The notes beneath the pieces are model-generated. The model ran no database searches. It had not been told where the DNA came from and worked only from the letters and a program-made list of their open reading frames with translations. The position numbers and the translations under genes were made by a program. A DNA stretch of 64,000 bases, taken from NCBI GenBank assembly GCA_025330725.1, contig JAIWND010000007.1, positions 930,001-994,000 of the forward strand, in the 5' to 3' direction. The stretch comes from Chlamydoabsidia padenii (lineage: Eukaryota > Mucoromycota > Mucoromycetes > Mucorales > Cunninghamellaceae). Each line of letters starts with the position of its first letter. Position 1 is the first letter of the stretch. Of the stretch, positions 1 to 10,917 are shown piece after piece.

Positions 1-230
1 GCGTTTATTATAAAGTGTAATGGTATTAATATCCTAGTATTCTAATAAACTACATAGGGATGTTAATTGTCATGCTGTCAATGACAATGAGAACATTATG
101 TATTGCTTCCATTATATATATAATCCCACCAAGTCGATGAAGCGTCATCCACATCATAGTTTGTGTACCTTCCGTATCTATACCCATTATGCAGGGATAT
201 TAAAAAGAAGAAAAAGAAGTGAATATCCTG

Positions 231-270
<40 letters not shown>

Positions 271-569
271 CAACTTACGTCTATTGCCATTATTGTCGGT
301 TGGAATGCGCATAAAGCCCACAATACATCAAGGAATTAGTGTCTTTATACCAGTATATCGATGACCTTATAATACAGAAAAGAATTAGTTTCTACTTTAC
401 CCTGTGGAAGAAAATATCTTACCATCGATCGGGAGATTGGGCCAAGCAGCCAACACTGTTTTACCACAACAAAATGTATAATAGACCATAGTACAGTTCA
501 ATAAGAGGAGGACACTACATTATGGTCAATAAGGTAGATTAGAAGGAAGGACAACACCACAAAAGACCA
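1..569. other. Intergenic, no gene seen
   Basis: AT-rich sequence at the window edge. It contains a T tract of about 37 nt at 232-268. The only open frames run across that tract and are low complexity on both strands. I see no coding-like exon here. Confidence 0.6.
232..268. repeat. poly(T) tract
   Basis: An uninterrupted run of about 37 T, one of several homopolymer tracts longer than 30 nt in the window. Confidence 0.95.
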
Positions 570-981
570 TCAAGTGGGCCCATCTTTCTACAAACATGCA
601 ATATGAATAAAAATGAGCGACAAGTTCATTAATAACATCCAGTCTTACCTCTTCTTGATCTAATCGAGTTGACTTGTTTATTATATTATAGTAAGAGTGC
701 TGTTCCATTTGGGTTCAAGGAATTATTAAAGGGGAAGAGAAAGAGAAAAATTGAGAACTAAAATGTACGCCTGGGTAACTTGAATTTTTCGTCGAATAAG
801 CGGAGGATGAAATATCAGTTAATATTATGTGGGAAGTATGTGGTTTCTTTTTATTTTTCACTTACCATTGGCCGAAGCCCCGTACCCATCCCTCTCAAAG
901 GAAGGGTGCCAGCCATATTCTCATCCAAGAATTGACTGACAAGATGTTGTTTGTTAAAGGGGTAGGCATCCCCAAGGAAAG
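570..981 (-). CDS. Possible small spliced gene, 5' end not found
   Basis: Three candidate exons on the minus strand join in frame through consensus splice sites: 981-866, 699-649 and 587-570. They give about 60 residues ending in a TGA stop. The 116-nt exon is open in one frame and reads as ordinary mixed-composition protein (contains DAYPFNKQH and GTGLRPM). I found no convincing first exon: the upstream sequence offers no ATG with a phase-matching donor except one that would read through the promoter motif at 1176. The product is not recognised. It could be the 3' end of a short gene, a decayed fragment, or coincidence of weak splice signals. Confidence 0.28.
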
Positions 982-1175
982 CTGAAAAGAATTTAAAAAG
1001 CTCTTTTATAAGAAAAAATCAGATGGTCATAACCCATGCATTGTCAAATTATAACAATCTTATACACGACATTGGCCATCACAGTTCGCATTAATGAGAT
1101 GAAGCCTATAGGAAGCCACTCGGGCTAAAGTTTGCCTTAATCGACGATAAATTAAATTTACTCTGTACGCCTACT

Positions 1176-1190
1176 GGCGGAATTTGAATT
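1176..1190 (+). promoter_or_regulatory. GCGG-TTTGAA motif upstream of GS-like gene
   Basis: GGCGGAATTTGAATT lies about 130 bp before the ATG of the glutamine synthetase-like gene. It is a member of the recurrent promoter motif described in the findings. Confidence 0.5.
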
Positions 1191-1319
1191 CTGCATTTTT
1201 TTGTCCCTTTTTGCTAAAAACTAAAAATGATTCGTCTCCCTTCTTCTTTTCTCTCTTTCATTTCATTGCTGCCCTCTCTTTTATTACGCCCAACTACCTC
1301 ACATAAAATTAATATCACT

Positions 1320-3042
1320 ATGACTACATTACAACAACAAAACGATACTGTGGCGACCCTAGACAACATTAAGGATTTGCTCAGTGACGATGACAAGGTC
1401 AAGGTGGCGGTGGTGGACACTGATGGTGTACTTCGTGGTAAAGTGATGCACAAAACCAAGTTTCTTCAAATCGTCGACGATGGTTTTGGTAAGTCCGCTG
1501 ATAACGTGCGTGTGCACATGGGGCTTGTGCGGGTGATCTTTATTTAATATGCTTATCCATGCTGACCTTTTTTTTTTTTTTTTCTTTTTTAAAAAAATAG
1601 GCTTCTGCTCTGTGGTGTTTGGTTGGGATATATTGGATACATTGTATACAACGGATGTGGAATTTGGTGGTGATGATTGCCAATATCCTGATTTACTCGC
1701 TCAGGTTGATCTATCAAGCTATCGTCGAATCCCTTGGGAACGCAACATCCCCTTCTTCTTTCTCTACTTGGTCCATCCATCCACTAATAAACCATTATAT
1801 TGCTGTCCTCGAACTTGTTTGAAGCAAGCGGTCGATGATCTCAATGATCTGGGCTATACTGCTTTGTCTGGTGTAGAATTCGAATTCTTTTGTTTTAAAG
1901 GTAACGTACCCTACATAATGATGATATAATCATGCACCTCCTCTGACCTTTTTTTTTTTTTTTTTTTTTTATTATTATTATTATTACTAGAAACGGCTTC
2001 GTCGGTGGTTGAAAAAGGTCATACGAATCTCTCCCCTTTGACTGTCGGTATGTGTGGCTATTCACTCTTACGCCCGTCTCAAAACCAAGACTTTTATTAT
2101 AATGCATTCGACTGGCTAAAGCAATTCAAGGTGGATATGGAAAGTTGGCATACCGAAACGGGACCCGGTGTATTTGAAGCCGCTATTGCTTATCGGGATG
2201 CAAAGGAATCAGGGGATCGTGCTACTCTCTTCAAGACATCCATGAAACAAATCGCTCTCCATCACGGCTTTATGGCTTCCTTCATGGCTAAACCTTATCA
2301 AGACTTGCCTGGTTGCTCGGGACATATGCATTTTAGTCTCAAGAACAAGGATGGGAAAAATGCGTTTGCGGTATGGGGGGAGGACGATAAAAGCCATATT
2401 CCTCATATGAGCATCACCATGGTACAATTTTTGGCCGGTGTTTTACATGGATTACCTAGTATCTTGGCTATTCTTGCTCCCACCATCAATAGGTAATATA
2501 CATACAATTAGAGGGACAACTACTCACTTTCTTCTTCTTTTTCTTTTAATAGCTACAAACGTCTAGTGGAAAACTATTGGGCCCCAGTCACTGTGTCTTG
2601 GGGTATTGAAAATCGTCTCGGGGCTGTTCGTGTGATCATCCCACCCACATCATCCAAAAATGCTGCTCGACTGGAAATGGTAAGTGATCTATCTCCTCTG
2701 ACATGATTCACGTGCTCACGTTTTATATAGCGGGTATCAGGGGCAGATATTAATCCTCATCTCGCTCTGGCGGCTGTGCTTAAATGCGGATACTGGGGTA
2801 TCAAGTCGAAACTAGATCTTCCCGTGGAAGCCATGGTGGGATCCGTGCAGCCCAAGGGACAACGATTGCCTCGGACTTTACAAGAAGCAGTGGTGGAAAT
2901 GGAAAAGGATGGATCGATGGCCCGCACTGTCCTCGGTGATGCTTTTGTCAATCACTATACAAAGACTCGGCAACACGAATGGAATCTCTGGCAAAATGCT
3001 GTCACTGACTATGAACGCAAAAGATATATGGAACTAGTTTAG
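1320..3042 (+). CDS. Class I glutamine synthetase-like enzyme
   Basis: Five exons (1320-1488, 1601-1900, 1991-2492, 2553-2679, 2731-3042) encode about 469 aa, a normal length for the GS-I superfamily. Visible family features are the metal-binding segment GVEFEFF, an ETGPGVFEAA block, the ATP-site stretch SGHMHFSL, the glutamate-binding region SWGIENRLGAVRV and the C-terminal NPHLALAAVL. Members of this family ligate ammonia or an amine to the gamma-carboxyl of glutamate. In fungi these bacterial-type forms are distinct from the housekeeping eukaryotic GS and may act on polyamines or other amines, so the exact substrate is unknown. I start at 1320. An in-frame ATG at 1227 would add a leucine-rich 31-residue leader encoded by pyrimidine-rich DNA typical of a 5' UTR, but a targeting peptide is possible. 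Long T tracts fill introns 1 and 2. Confidence 0.88.
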
Positions 3043-3347
3043 ATTATGGATCATAGAATAATGTAGAAATAAACAACTCGTTGGATATTATGTCAATCAA
3101 ATATACTTTTGTGTACCTTTTTTTACCCCTGTTTTTGTCCACTAATAGAAACGCCGTTCGAATTAAAGTTTACTACCCCACACTTTTGCGAGCTAGTAAC
3201 TGTCTGTTGTTGTTGAGACATTTTTTCCCTCCAAACAAACAATTGTCGTTGGTTTTTCAATAGTAGTATTGTTTATTAATGGTTATTAAATGAATCGGGG
3301 ACGACAATAATGATGATGATGATGATGTGTGGATGACTCGGCGGGGT
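3043..3347. other. 3' intergenic with GAT microsatellite
   Basis: Convergent 3' region between the GS-like gene and the minus-strand zinc-knuckle gene. AATAAA-like signals and a short GAT repeat (about 3309-3326) are visible. No gene is seen. Confidence 0.5.
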
Positions 3348-3610
3348 TTACTTTGATTTTAGAAGACTGCATGTTTTTCGATTATGCCCATACTATGAGA
3401 TAAATGTATGTTAAGATATTTTTTTTCTTCTATTGCTACAATTTGAAATAGTTTACCTTCCCACAATGGTCACTAATGAGGCCCCAGAGGATATGAATAG
3501 GATGAGTGATTGAATGATAACCCCGCCATTCTCATTTTGGCTTACCATTGCCCTCCAGATAGATTGAGTGGCTGAACATTATTTACAAGAATAGTGGATG
3601 ATGTTTGCAT
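3348..3610 (-). CDS. CCHC zinc-knuckle microprotein
   Basis: Three exons (3610-3546, a 16-nt microexon 3472-3457, and 3392-3348) join in frame through GTAAG, GTAAAC and CAG/TAG-type sites to give about 41 aa. The C-terminal third is a perfect CX2CX4HX4C knuckle, CDHCGKYGHNRKTC, split across both introns. This spacing and the GHNRKTC ending are typical of the knuckles that accompany SWIM domains and MULE-type transposases, but no transposase is present here. The upstream part of exon 1 (to 3658) is also open and preceded by a pyrimidine-rich acceptor, and an ATG at 3826 with a further intron would give 79 aa, so the start is uncertain. Zinc knuckles usually bind single-stranded nucleic acid. 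The gene may be a stand-alone small protein or a relic of a mobile element. Confidence 0.5.
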
Positions 3611-4297
3611 GATGGTATGTATGCTTTTGGTGGTGAGCGGATCGTGGGAGACGGGAAGCTGAAGGAAAAGAAAGAAAAGAAAAGAACATAAGAGAAGGAA
3701 AGATGTATATTTATACAATTGTTGTCTTCTTATCCCCTTTGTTTTTTTTTGTGGCGTTACATTAGAAGGGTTTTTTGATCTGATATCGTCACTGCATTTA
3801 TCCACCCCAGATTTCAAACCCCACATGTGTCATTTTACAAATTGTCTGCACTACGCTTCCTTGACCCTATTTTGAAACAGACCAAACAAGCTGAAGATGA
3901 AACAGTAGAACATCGTACTATTATGATTCTTCTCTTCAAAGCCAACGATGCTTTGAATTCAAATAGCGCGCTAGTTCTATTTTCATCAAAAGGATCGTCG
4001 CTCTGTCCAATGAGAACAAGGTTTATCAAAGGGTCGATTTTCAAATCCCGATGGGCTGGTGAAAAAAAGGAGGGGCCACCTTTCATTTTACAATCTTCCT
4101 CCCTTTTTCCCGTCCAATTTCTCATTTTTATCATCTTATACCCACACAATACTTTTTTTGTGAAAAAGACAAAAAAAAAAAAAAAAAAAAAAACAAGGAA
4201 ACAAGTAAATAAACAATAACAAAACAGCACGAGTGGTTTTCACTTGTCACCATTAATGTTTATTTGCATAGATTGAACGAAAACAGCAACCAACAAT
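3611..4297. other. Divergent intergenic region
   Basis: Sequence between the zinc-knuckle gene and the MFS transporter. It holds pyrimidine- and purine-rich stretches, two motif-like sites (about 3811-3825 and 4037-4050) and an A tract at 4171-4193. Open frames on both strands between 3827 and 4230 are complementary shadows without recognisable protein features. Confidence 0.5.
4037..4050 (-). promoter_or_regulatory. CGGGATTTGAA motif upstream of MFS gene
   Basis: Read on the minus strand the site is CGGGATTTGAAAAT. It is about 250 bp upstream of the MFS start codon. Confidence 0.5.
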
Positions 4298-6426
4298 ATG
4301 ACAAGTCCTGATGATGAAAAACTGTATTTGGAGCAAGAAAGGGAATATGTAAAGCGGCTAGATAAACGATTATTGGCCTTTGCAATGTTTGGTAATATGG
4401 TCAAGGCATTAGATAATTCAAACCTTGGTAAGTTGGGAGGGGGTGAATGACTGGAAGGATGGACTCACTAAAAGGACCTTTTGGGGCAATGGGATATTAT
4501 TATAGGTAGCGCTTTTATCAGTGGTATGGAAGAAGAGTTGGAAATCACTGGATTACAGTATAACTGGATGGGTGTCTTGTTTATGGCTGGCTACTTGACG
4601 TAAGTACACACACACACACACACACAAAGTAACTCTATACTAACCTCATTTGACAGAATGCAAATCCCCTCCAATATGCTCTTGTCAAAATGTCGACCTT
4701 CCTTCTATTTACCATTTTTGGAATCGATCTGGTGTATTCTGACTATTTCAATGGCCTGTGTCAAGTCGGTGAAAACAGTATTTGTGATTCGGTTTTTATT
4801 GGGACTGGCAGAAGCAGGTTTTTATCCTGGGGTAAAGTCTAAAGAAGAAGAAAAATGGGGGATACTAACTTGATTTTTTGATTGTAGATTGTCTTTTTAC
4901 TGGGTACTTGGTATACGAAGAAGGAGCTCGGGAAACGGATGGCTTTATTAAATTTATGTGGCGCCCTGGGTACTGGGTTATCTGGTGTGATTCAAGCCAT
5001 CATGCTACGAACAATGGATAACGTATGGGGGATCAGTGGGTAAGTGGGTATAACTTGATAATGATGGTAAATGAACCTTCTTCTCGTTTTTAATTAGATG
5101 GCGATGGATGTTTATATTCGATGCTTTGGTTACATCAGCCCTTGCCTGGTTTGGTTACAATTACCTACCTGATTATCCTACAACAACAAGCTGGTTAAAC
5201 AAATCGGTTAGTCTAATAAAAGAAAAAAGAAAAAAAAAAAAAAGATCATTCTTCAACTCAGTAATGTTGTTTTTATAGGAGGTGACGATTGCTGCTCAAC
5301 GTGGAAATAATGTCGATGTACGTGATCTAAACAAGGACATGGGAAGTCGGTGGAACAAGTTGAAGGTGTTGGCAGGCAACAAATATTTGTACCCCTTTAT
5401 ATCTGGATGGGCATCACTTCATGTCGCTTTAGGTGCTTGTCATGTTCTTGGTATTGCTGCAAAGAAGTCTGGTTACGATGCTGTCACTGCTAATTTATTG
5501 ACCACGGTAAATCACAAACCAGAAAGAAATAGTTTATTCCTAATATCTTTTCTTTTATGATTGATCTAGCCGGATACTCTGATTACGATGGTCGTTAGCT
5601 TATGTAATGGGTTTATCAGTGACCGCTTACAGTCAAGAATCTGGTGCTTACTGGTACCTGCTTCGATGGGCTTATTTGGATGCTTGCAAGTGAAAAGAAT
5701 CAGAGCAGGTCATGAATTCTACTTGATCCCTAACTAACTTGTATATTTATTTATTCATTTAGGCTCTTATCTGCTTTTGTCCAACCTTTTGCCTTTCTTT
5801 ACTTTGCATTTATCATCACACACGCTGGGCTTTCATCTACTACTTCGGTAAGGGGGAGAGGAAAATCAAAAACTATAGAGTAATGTGATTATACTTACTT
5901 TCTCTAATATAGGTGGTGATGACTTGGGCCAGTGAAATCATATCAACGAACTCCGAACTCCGTGCAATGGCCATTGCAGCTATGAATACCTTCTCTTCTA
6001 TGCAATGGATGTGGACACCTTTGATTCTTTGGCCTGTGACAGGTAAAATGATGATTACCAATTCATTGTTAATGATAACTAATACTCCCCTCTCCCACCT
6101 TAAACTTATAGAAGCTCCACAGTACCGTAAGTAACGAAAACAATGTATGTAAAAGCGATAAACGAGACTGATCATGATTCTTCATAGATACTGGATTTAG
6201 GGCATCTGTGTTGGCGGTGATTGTATTCCTATTGTCAATGACCTTTATCTATTATATGTATGAAGAAGAAACAAGCCATGATAGTAGTCCTGGTGGAATT
6301 AGTAATAGATATGATAGAATAGCCACGGATGAACCCACAATAGAAATAGAACAAGAATCCATCGTTTTGACACATTTCTCTGATAATCCTTTGATTCAAC
6401 GTAGCACCAATGAAAAACAATCATAA
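4298..6426 (+). CDS. MFS transporter, anion:cation symporter (Dal5-like) family
   Basis: Eleven exons encode about 490 aa: 4298-4427, 4506-4599, 4657-4831, 4888-5039, 5098-5206, 5279-5506, 5570-5685, 5763-5847, 5913-6042, 6112-6126 and 6188-6426. Multiple hydrophobic segments and family-typical stretches (NMVKALDNSNLGSAF, RFLLGLAEAGFYPG, LPDYP, ISDRL) place it in the ACS branch that includes allantoate, nicotinate and pantothenate permeases. The substrate cannot be told. The intron after 5685 only restores the frame if a GC donor (GCAAGT) is used, which joins a continuous membrane helix. Exon 10 is just 15 nt. The C-terminal tail is hydrophilic and acidic, as expected on the cytosolic side of the plasma membrane. 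Confidence 0.88.
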
Positions 6427-6815
6427 TAAAAAACGATCATAATATTTACAACCCATAGAACAAGCTCACACACATACAACCACATCTATGATGTAAAGTT
6501 TGAAAATTGCTGCCTGTGCAACCATTGGACCTTATTTGACTCTCTTCTCTGACCTTTTTTTTTTTTTTTTTTCCTTTTCCTTTTCCCTTTTTTTTTTTCT
6601 TTCCTTTTTCCCATTTTTCTTCCCTTTTACCTTCCATTAACCAATTTGCGTGATTGTTTCGATTCATTGATATATATACCTCTTCCATACTGTTTGTATT
6701 CTCTACATACCCACCATTTTTATTTTATATATAAAGGAATCCCACTTGTTGATCAACGCCCACTTTCCATATTCTCCTTCTTTTTGAAAAAACAAAACCA
6801 GCCATTTGATTCCAA
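6427..6815. other. Intergenic promoter region of WWE-like gene
   Basis: Contains long T and C/T-rich runs (6548-6620) and TATA-like stretches at about 6671-6680 and 6723-6732. No gene is seen. Confidence 0.5.
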
Positions 6816-7456
6816 ATGTATCGACCCACTCGACATCAAACCGACCTTGCATTACCGACAACAGCCACTATACCTCTTTCACAGCCCCCTGGTACTCCTC
6901 TTCGTTTGACTTTACGTAGTGAGCAACAACAACAACAACAACAACAAAATGCGCCATCACCATTTCAACAACAACAACAACAACAGTCATCACAACAACA
7001 ACAACAACAACAACAACAACATACCCATCATCTACAATACCAATCGACGAACGATACTCGGGACGATGACAAGAACAGTAATTATCCATCCGAACCAATG
7101 ACGGATTATCCTCAAGAAGTCACCTGGCTCTTCTTTCGCGACAATCAATGGGTTCCTTTCCAAAACGACAATCATTATAAAATCGAACAGGCTTTTACTT
7201 TTGGAGGTAAAATCACACAGGGTGCGTATGTAATACCGTGTACTCACCCTTTCATTGCTTTATAGGGATTTATGTTGACATTAAAGGTAAATTAGTCGGT
7301 TGATCGATAAAGTGATCGAAACTCATCTCTCTCTCTCTCTCTTTTCATTTAGATAGCAACTTTCCGCAACTCAAAAGCATTCGAGTCTTCCCTACAAGAT
7401 TTTATTTATCTTATCTTGGAATGAAGTATCGACTTAGTTGTGTTATCCAAGGATAA
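6816..7456 (+). CDS. Small WWE-domain-like protein with glutamine runs
   Basis: Three exons (6816-7221, 7266-7286, 7353-7456) encode about 176 aa. Residues 1-95 are low complexity with three runs of glutamine from CAA repeats. The remaining 75 residues resemble a WWE fold: a first W (VTWLFF), a second W in RDNQWVPF, then a conserved acidic position in KIEQAFTFGG and a beta-rich tail ending YLSYLGMKYRLSC. WWE modules bind ADP-ribose-type ligands and usually sit in ubiquitin ligases or PARPs, but here no second domain is seen. The middle exon is a 21-nt microexon with good splice sites. The fold assignment comes from a pattern only and is moderately sure. Confidence 0.6.
6922..7022 (+). repeat. 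CAA trinucleotide runs
   Basis: Three near-perfect CAA runs inside the WWE-like gene encode polyglutamine and are likely length-variable. Confidence 0.9.
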
Positions 7457-7928
7457 TCCATCTCCTCCAGTATAAACACTCATCCCTCTTAATATCTACA
7501 TTACATACTTACTACCTACTTAACAATTCCCCCCACCTCCTCCCTACCTGTATTAGCTGTCACCCATCTGCATATTACCTTTTGTCCCCTCTTTTTAGTT
7601 TTAGTATTATTATTTTTTTTTTTTTAAAAAAAAGTACACTGTCTGTGGTTGATTACACAGCAACACTTGTTTATACAGCAACATTTGTTTATAGTTTGTA
7701 TTGTCCCTTCTACTACTACTACTTTGTACCTGTTTATTTGATCTTGTTTGTATAAATTTAGTCCTTTTTTTTTTAATATATTACTGTTGTCACCTAATAA
7801 AATGTTTGGTTTTTATTAATTAAATGTGTGTCTATAAATTAAGTGTATGGGGGATATAATGATGTTATATATAAAAAGAATCATTGGGTATGGTCGTGGT
7901 GGTAGAAAGAATCACCTTCCAACTCGGG
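7457..7928. other. Convergent 3' intergenic region
   Basis: Lies between the ends of the WWE-like gene and the minus-strand orphan gene. It is AT-rich with several AATAAA-like signals (for example near 7797 and 7816). Nothing coding is seen. Confidence 0.5.
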
Positions 7929-8605
7929 TTATTCATGTTGTTTTGCCAGGTAATCCAATCGGTCGATCTGCAAAATGCACATTGTAATGAATTAGTCTGC
8001 ATCCTATACGTAATATCCCATCTTTTTTGTGTGTTAGCCTTTACGGAAGCCAAGTCGTAGGACAATGATCCGAATTTGAAGGTGAGGACTTTGAATCCAA
8101 GAGATTCCATCGTTGATCCATTTTGGTCCAAGAAAGGCGGGTTATGCTTGCTGATGATCGTCTGACAGTCTTTTTACCGATGTGTTGGTATTCCCATCAT
8201 TGCATAAACAACAAAAACAAAAAACAAAAGTGAGACAATCAATGCACTTGTTCCTTTACTTAATTCATACATTTTATCATTTATTGTGGGTATTCCTGCA
8301 TATCCCCACTTGTTTATAGATCGATCTACAAGAAAAAAAAAAAAAAAAGGTTAAAAAATAGCAGTGGTGAGGATCGCCCTTTTCCTAATTGTCTTACCAA
8401 CCCGAATGTTCAAAGTGATAATGATCAGTCGATTGCCTAATTGGTAATTACCCTTGTTTGTTGTATAGGTTGCTAGTTTGTATCATGGATGAGTCCTACA
8501 CTGCTTATCAACCCTCTTTTCATAATGCTTACCCAATTCTGCAGGGCGTTGTGTCATTTGCCAAAAAAAAAAGTCTGGATAAGGTTTCGCCGCAATGACC
8601 AACAT
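7929..8605 (-). CDS. Unrecognised five-exon gene, 125 aa
   Basis: No single long open frame shows this gene. Five exons (8605-8533, 8472-8398, 8325-8260, 8169-8045, 7967-7929) join with consistent phase at all four junctions, using GTAAGC, GTAAGA, GTAAAG and GTAAAG donors and TAG/AAG/CAG acceptors. The 125-aa product has normal globular composition with no membrane segment or low-complexity run. Examples of its sequence are NRLIIITLNIRVDRS, WGYAGIPTINDKMYEL and SYDLASIDRLDYLAKQHE at the C terminus. I do not recognise the family. The unbroken frame over 126 codons and four introns argues for a real gene. The start at 8605 is the first in-frame ATG of exon 1; an upstream exon cannot be excluded. 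Confidence 0.55.
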
Positions 8606-9045
8606 TGAATGGTAAACATGTTTGATTTAATATAACCCCCCCCCCTTCTTCTGATGAGCGCATAATTTAGGATAAAGTGAATAGATTTACAAAGGAACCA
8701 AGGATAATAGATTTTTGTCGTCGATGAAGACACCCCCCCCAATCAATACAACGCAAGTTTAGTTATTAGTCGTTTTAACATTTGCTTCCTTGCCTATTTT
8801 CAGGATACAGCCAGTTATCTTGTTTGTAATGTGTATCAAAAAGAAAAAGAAAAAGAAAGAAAGAGCGAGAACGCAAACAAGGAGGGGGGATATTTTAAAC
8901 GCCGCCATTGTCACTTCGCAGTTCCCCCGACTTTTTGTAATATGCATAATTCAATAAAGACAATCCCAAAGTAACTTTATTCCATTTTGTTCAAAATACA
9001 ATCAATATAATAAACTAATCTAAAAAATACATATCTATGTTTCTA
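8606..9045. other. Intergenic region
   Basis: Promoter side of the orphan gene and 3' side of the CoA-transferase gene. It has C runs at 8636-8645 and 8731-8739, an AG-rich stretch and one copy of the promoter motif at 8893-8906. No other gene is seen. Confidence 0.5.
8893..8906 (-). promoter_or_regulatory. GGCGG-TTTAAA motif
   Basis: On the minus strand this reads GGCGGCGTTTAAAA, about 290 bp upstream of the orphan gene at 7929-8605. Confidence 0.45.
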
Positions 9046-10618
9046 TTATTTACCAATGGACCCATCAGCACGGAGCGCCTCTATTTTCTTGTCATCGTAA
9101 CCCAAGACCTTTTCCAGTACTTCTGTTGTATGAGCACCTAACAAGGGAGGGGGGAGACGGATCTGTTGCTTGAATCCACTGTACTTTACAGGCGGGCCCA
9201 CCACCTTGATTTTCCCTGCCCGTTCATGTTCGATTTCCTGCACCAAACCACGGGCTTTCAATTGAGGATGTTCAAACGTCTGTTGAATGGTGTTGATGGG
9301 GGCAAATGGGAAACCGGCCCCATTCAGTCGATCGAGCCAGTAAGTCGTGTTTTCCTTGGTGAGCACCGCCGTGATCTTGTCAATGAGCTGTGTTCGGTGT
9401 TGCACCCGGTCCGTATTGGTCTTGAATCGATCGTCTTGTAGGAGATCGGTCAAGCCCACCCGGTGACAAAACTTGGCAAATTGACCATCGTTACCAGCAC
9501 CAATCATCATGAATGAGTCGGCGGTGGGGAAGACTTGGTAGGGGACGATCGACGGGTGAGAGGTGCCCATACGCTGGGCTTCACGGCCGCCGATGAGGTA
9601 GTTGGAGGCAATGTTCGCTAAACTGGCTACTTGAGATTCCAATAATGAGCAGTCGATACGTTGGCCTGCACCGGTGACTCCCCGTTGAATCAATGCCGCC
9701 AGAATCGCACTTTTTGCATAGAGTCCCGTCGTCAAATCTATACCATGTTTGAATATAAGTAGGGTGTTTTGTATCTTGTTTCTTTTTGTGATATACCGTA
9801 CCTGTGATTGCCACACCCACTTTAACAGGCGATCCGTCCGCCTCACCCGTAATATGCATAAGTCCCGCTTCCGCCTACAATTAAAAAAGAAGAATTAGAG
9901 AGAGAGAGAAGGTAAAATTTCATTCGGGGTGACTTGCCTCGATGATAACATCGTACCCAGGTCGATCAGCATAAGGACCATCCTGGCCATATCCTATGAA
10001 AGACCAAATAAAGGTGAGTCAGTTGGGGGGAATGGCTTTTATATTTGTACCTGTGATGGAAGCATAAATCAATCGAGGATTGATCTTGGCCAATTCTTCA
10101 TACCCCAGACCCATGGAAGCAAGTTTTCCCGGCAAGTAGTTTTCCACCAAGATATCCGATTGTCGTACAAGATCATGAAGCAATTGACGGCCTCCTTGAG
10201 ATTTCATATTCACCGTCACCGATTTCTTGTTACGATTGGCACATAAAAAGTAGGCAGATTCACCTGGAGTGGGGTCTGAAGGATCTTTATTGTCGGCAAA
10301 AGGAGGTCCCCACGCTCGAGTATCGTCGCCGCCTTTAGGATGTTCAATCTTGATCACCTCTGCCCTATCAAAACAACATGTTAGTAACAGTAGGAAAAAA
10401 AGTGATAATTGTATACTTTACCCAAGGTCACCAAGCATCATGGAGCAATATGGTCCTGCTAGTACACGAGTCAAATCCAATACACGGATGCCCGCTAATG
10501 GTCCAGGATTATCGACTTTGGTAGGAGCAATGTAGGAGCGTGTTGTAGTCAAGGACCATTGGCATCGATATATAGTTTGACGAGGGAGGCGCAAAGAAGA
10601 TAAAAGGTAACGTTGCAT
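9046..10618 (-). CDS. Mitochondrial CaiB/BaiF family III CoA-transferase (SUGCT-like)
   Basis: Five exons (10618-10422, 10364-10051, 9993-9938, 9874-9802, 9737-9046) encode about 443 aa, typical of family III CoA-transferases. The N terminus is rich in R, S and L with no acidic residues ([15 protein letters not shown]), consistent with a mitochondrial presequence. Family features are [20 protein letters not shown], the HPKGGDDTR segment, the YGQDGPY turn and the [14 protein letters not shown] block whose Asp is the expected acyl-anhydride nucleophile; its codon is split by the last intron. The closest known role is succinate-hydroxymethylglutarate (glutarate) CoA transfer in lysine and tryptophan breakdown, though other acyl substrates are possible. 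The third intron has a GC donor (GAG followed by GCAAGT). Confidence 0.88.
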
Positions 10619-10917
10619 GTTTATGTTGTGGGGTAAAAAAAAAAGAAGAGAAGAAGTGGGTAAAAGTTTTAAAAATGGGGGGGGGGAAGATTTTAATGGC
10701 AAATAGACGATTTCAACCCCAGATGGGTCTTGGGAAATGACCCAGAGACAACTGACTAATCCAAGTCCAATAAAAAGATGGATAACTAAATATTCCCTAT
10801 AGACACAATAAGTAATCAAAACACTATTTTTTATTTATTTAACTATTTAACTATACTACTACTATTAACTAGTCGGCTAGAGCAAAAAAAAAAAAAAAAA
10901 AAAAAAAGACAGACCGT
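10619..10917. other. Intergenic between CoA-transferase and transketolase
   Basis: Promoter of the CoA-transferase and 3' end of transketolase. G-rich (10676-10686) and A-tract (10884-10906) runs are present. No gene is seen. Confidence 0.5.

Noticed and set aside
1227..1319. N-terminal extension of the GS-like protein from ATG 1227
   Set aside because: The sequence is CT-rich like a 5' leader, and family alignments start near the 1320 ATG. Kept only as an alternative.
3827..4230. Overlapping 130-codon frames on both strands
   Set aside because: They mirror each other, run through poly-Lys/Phe tracts and have no domain-like sequence.
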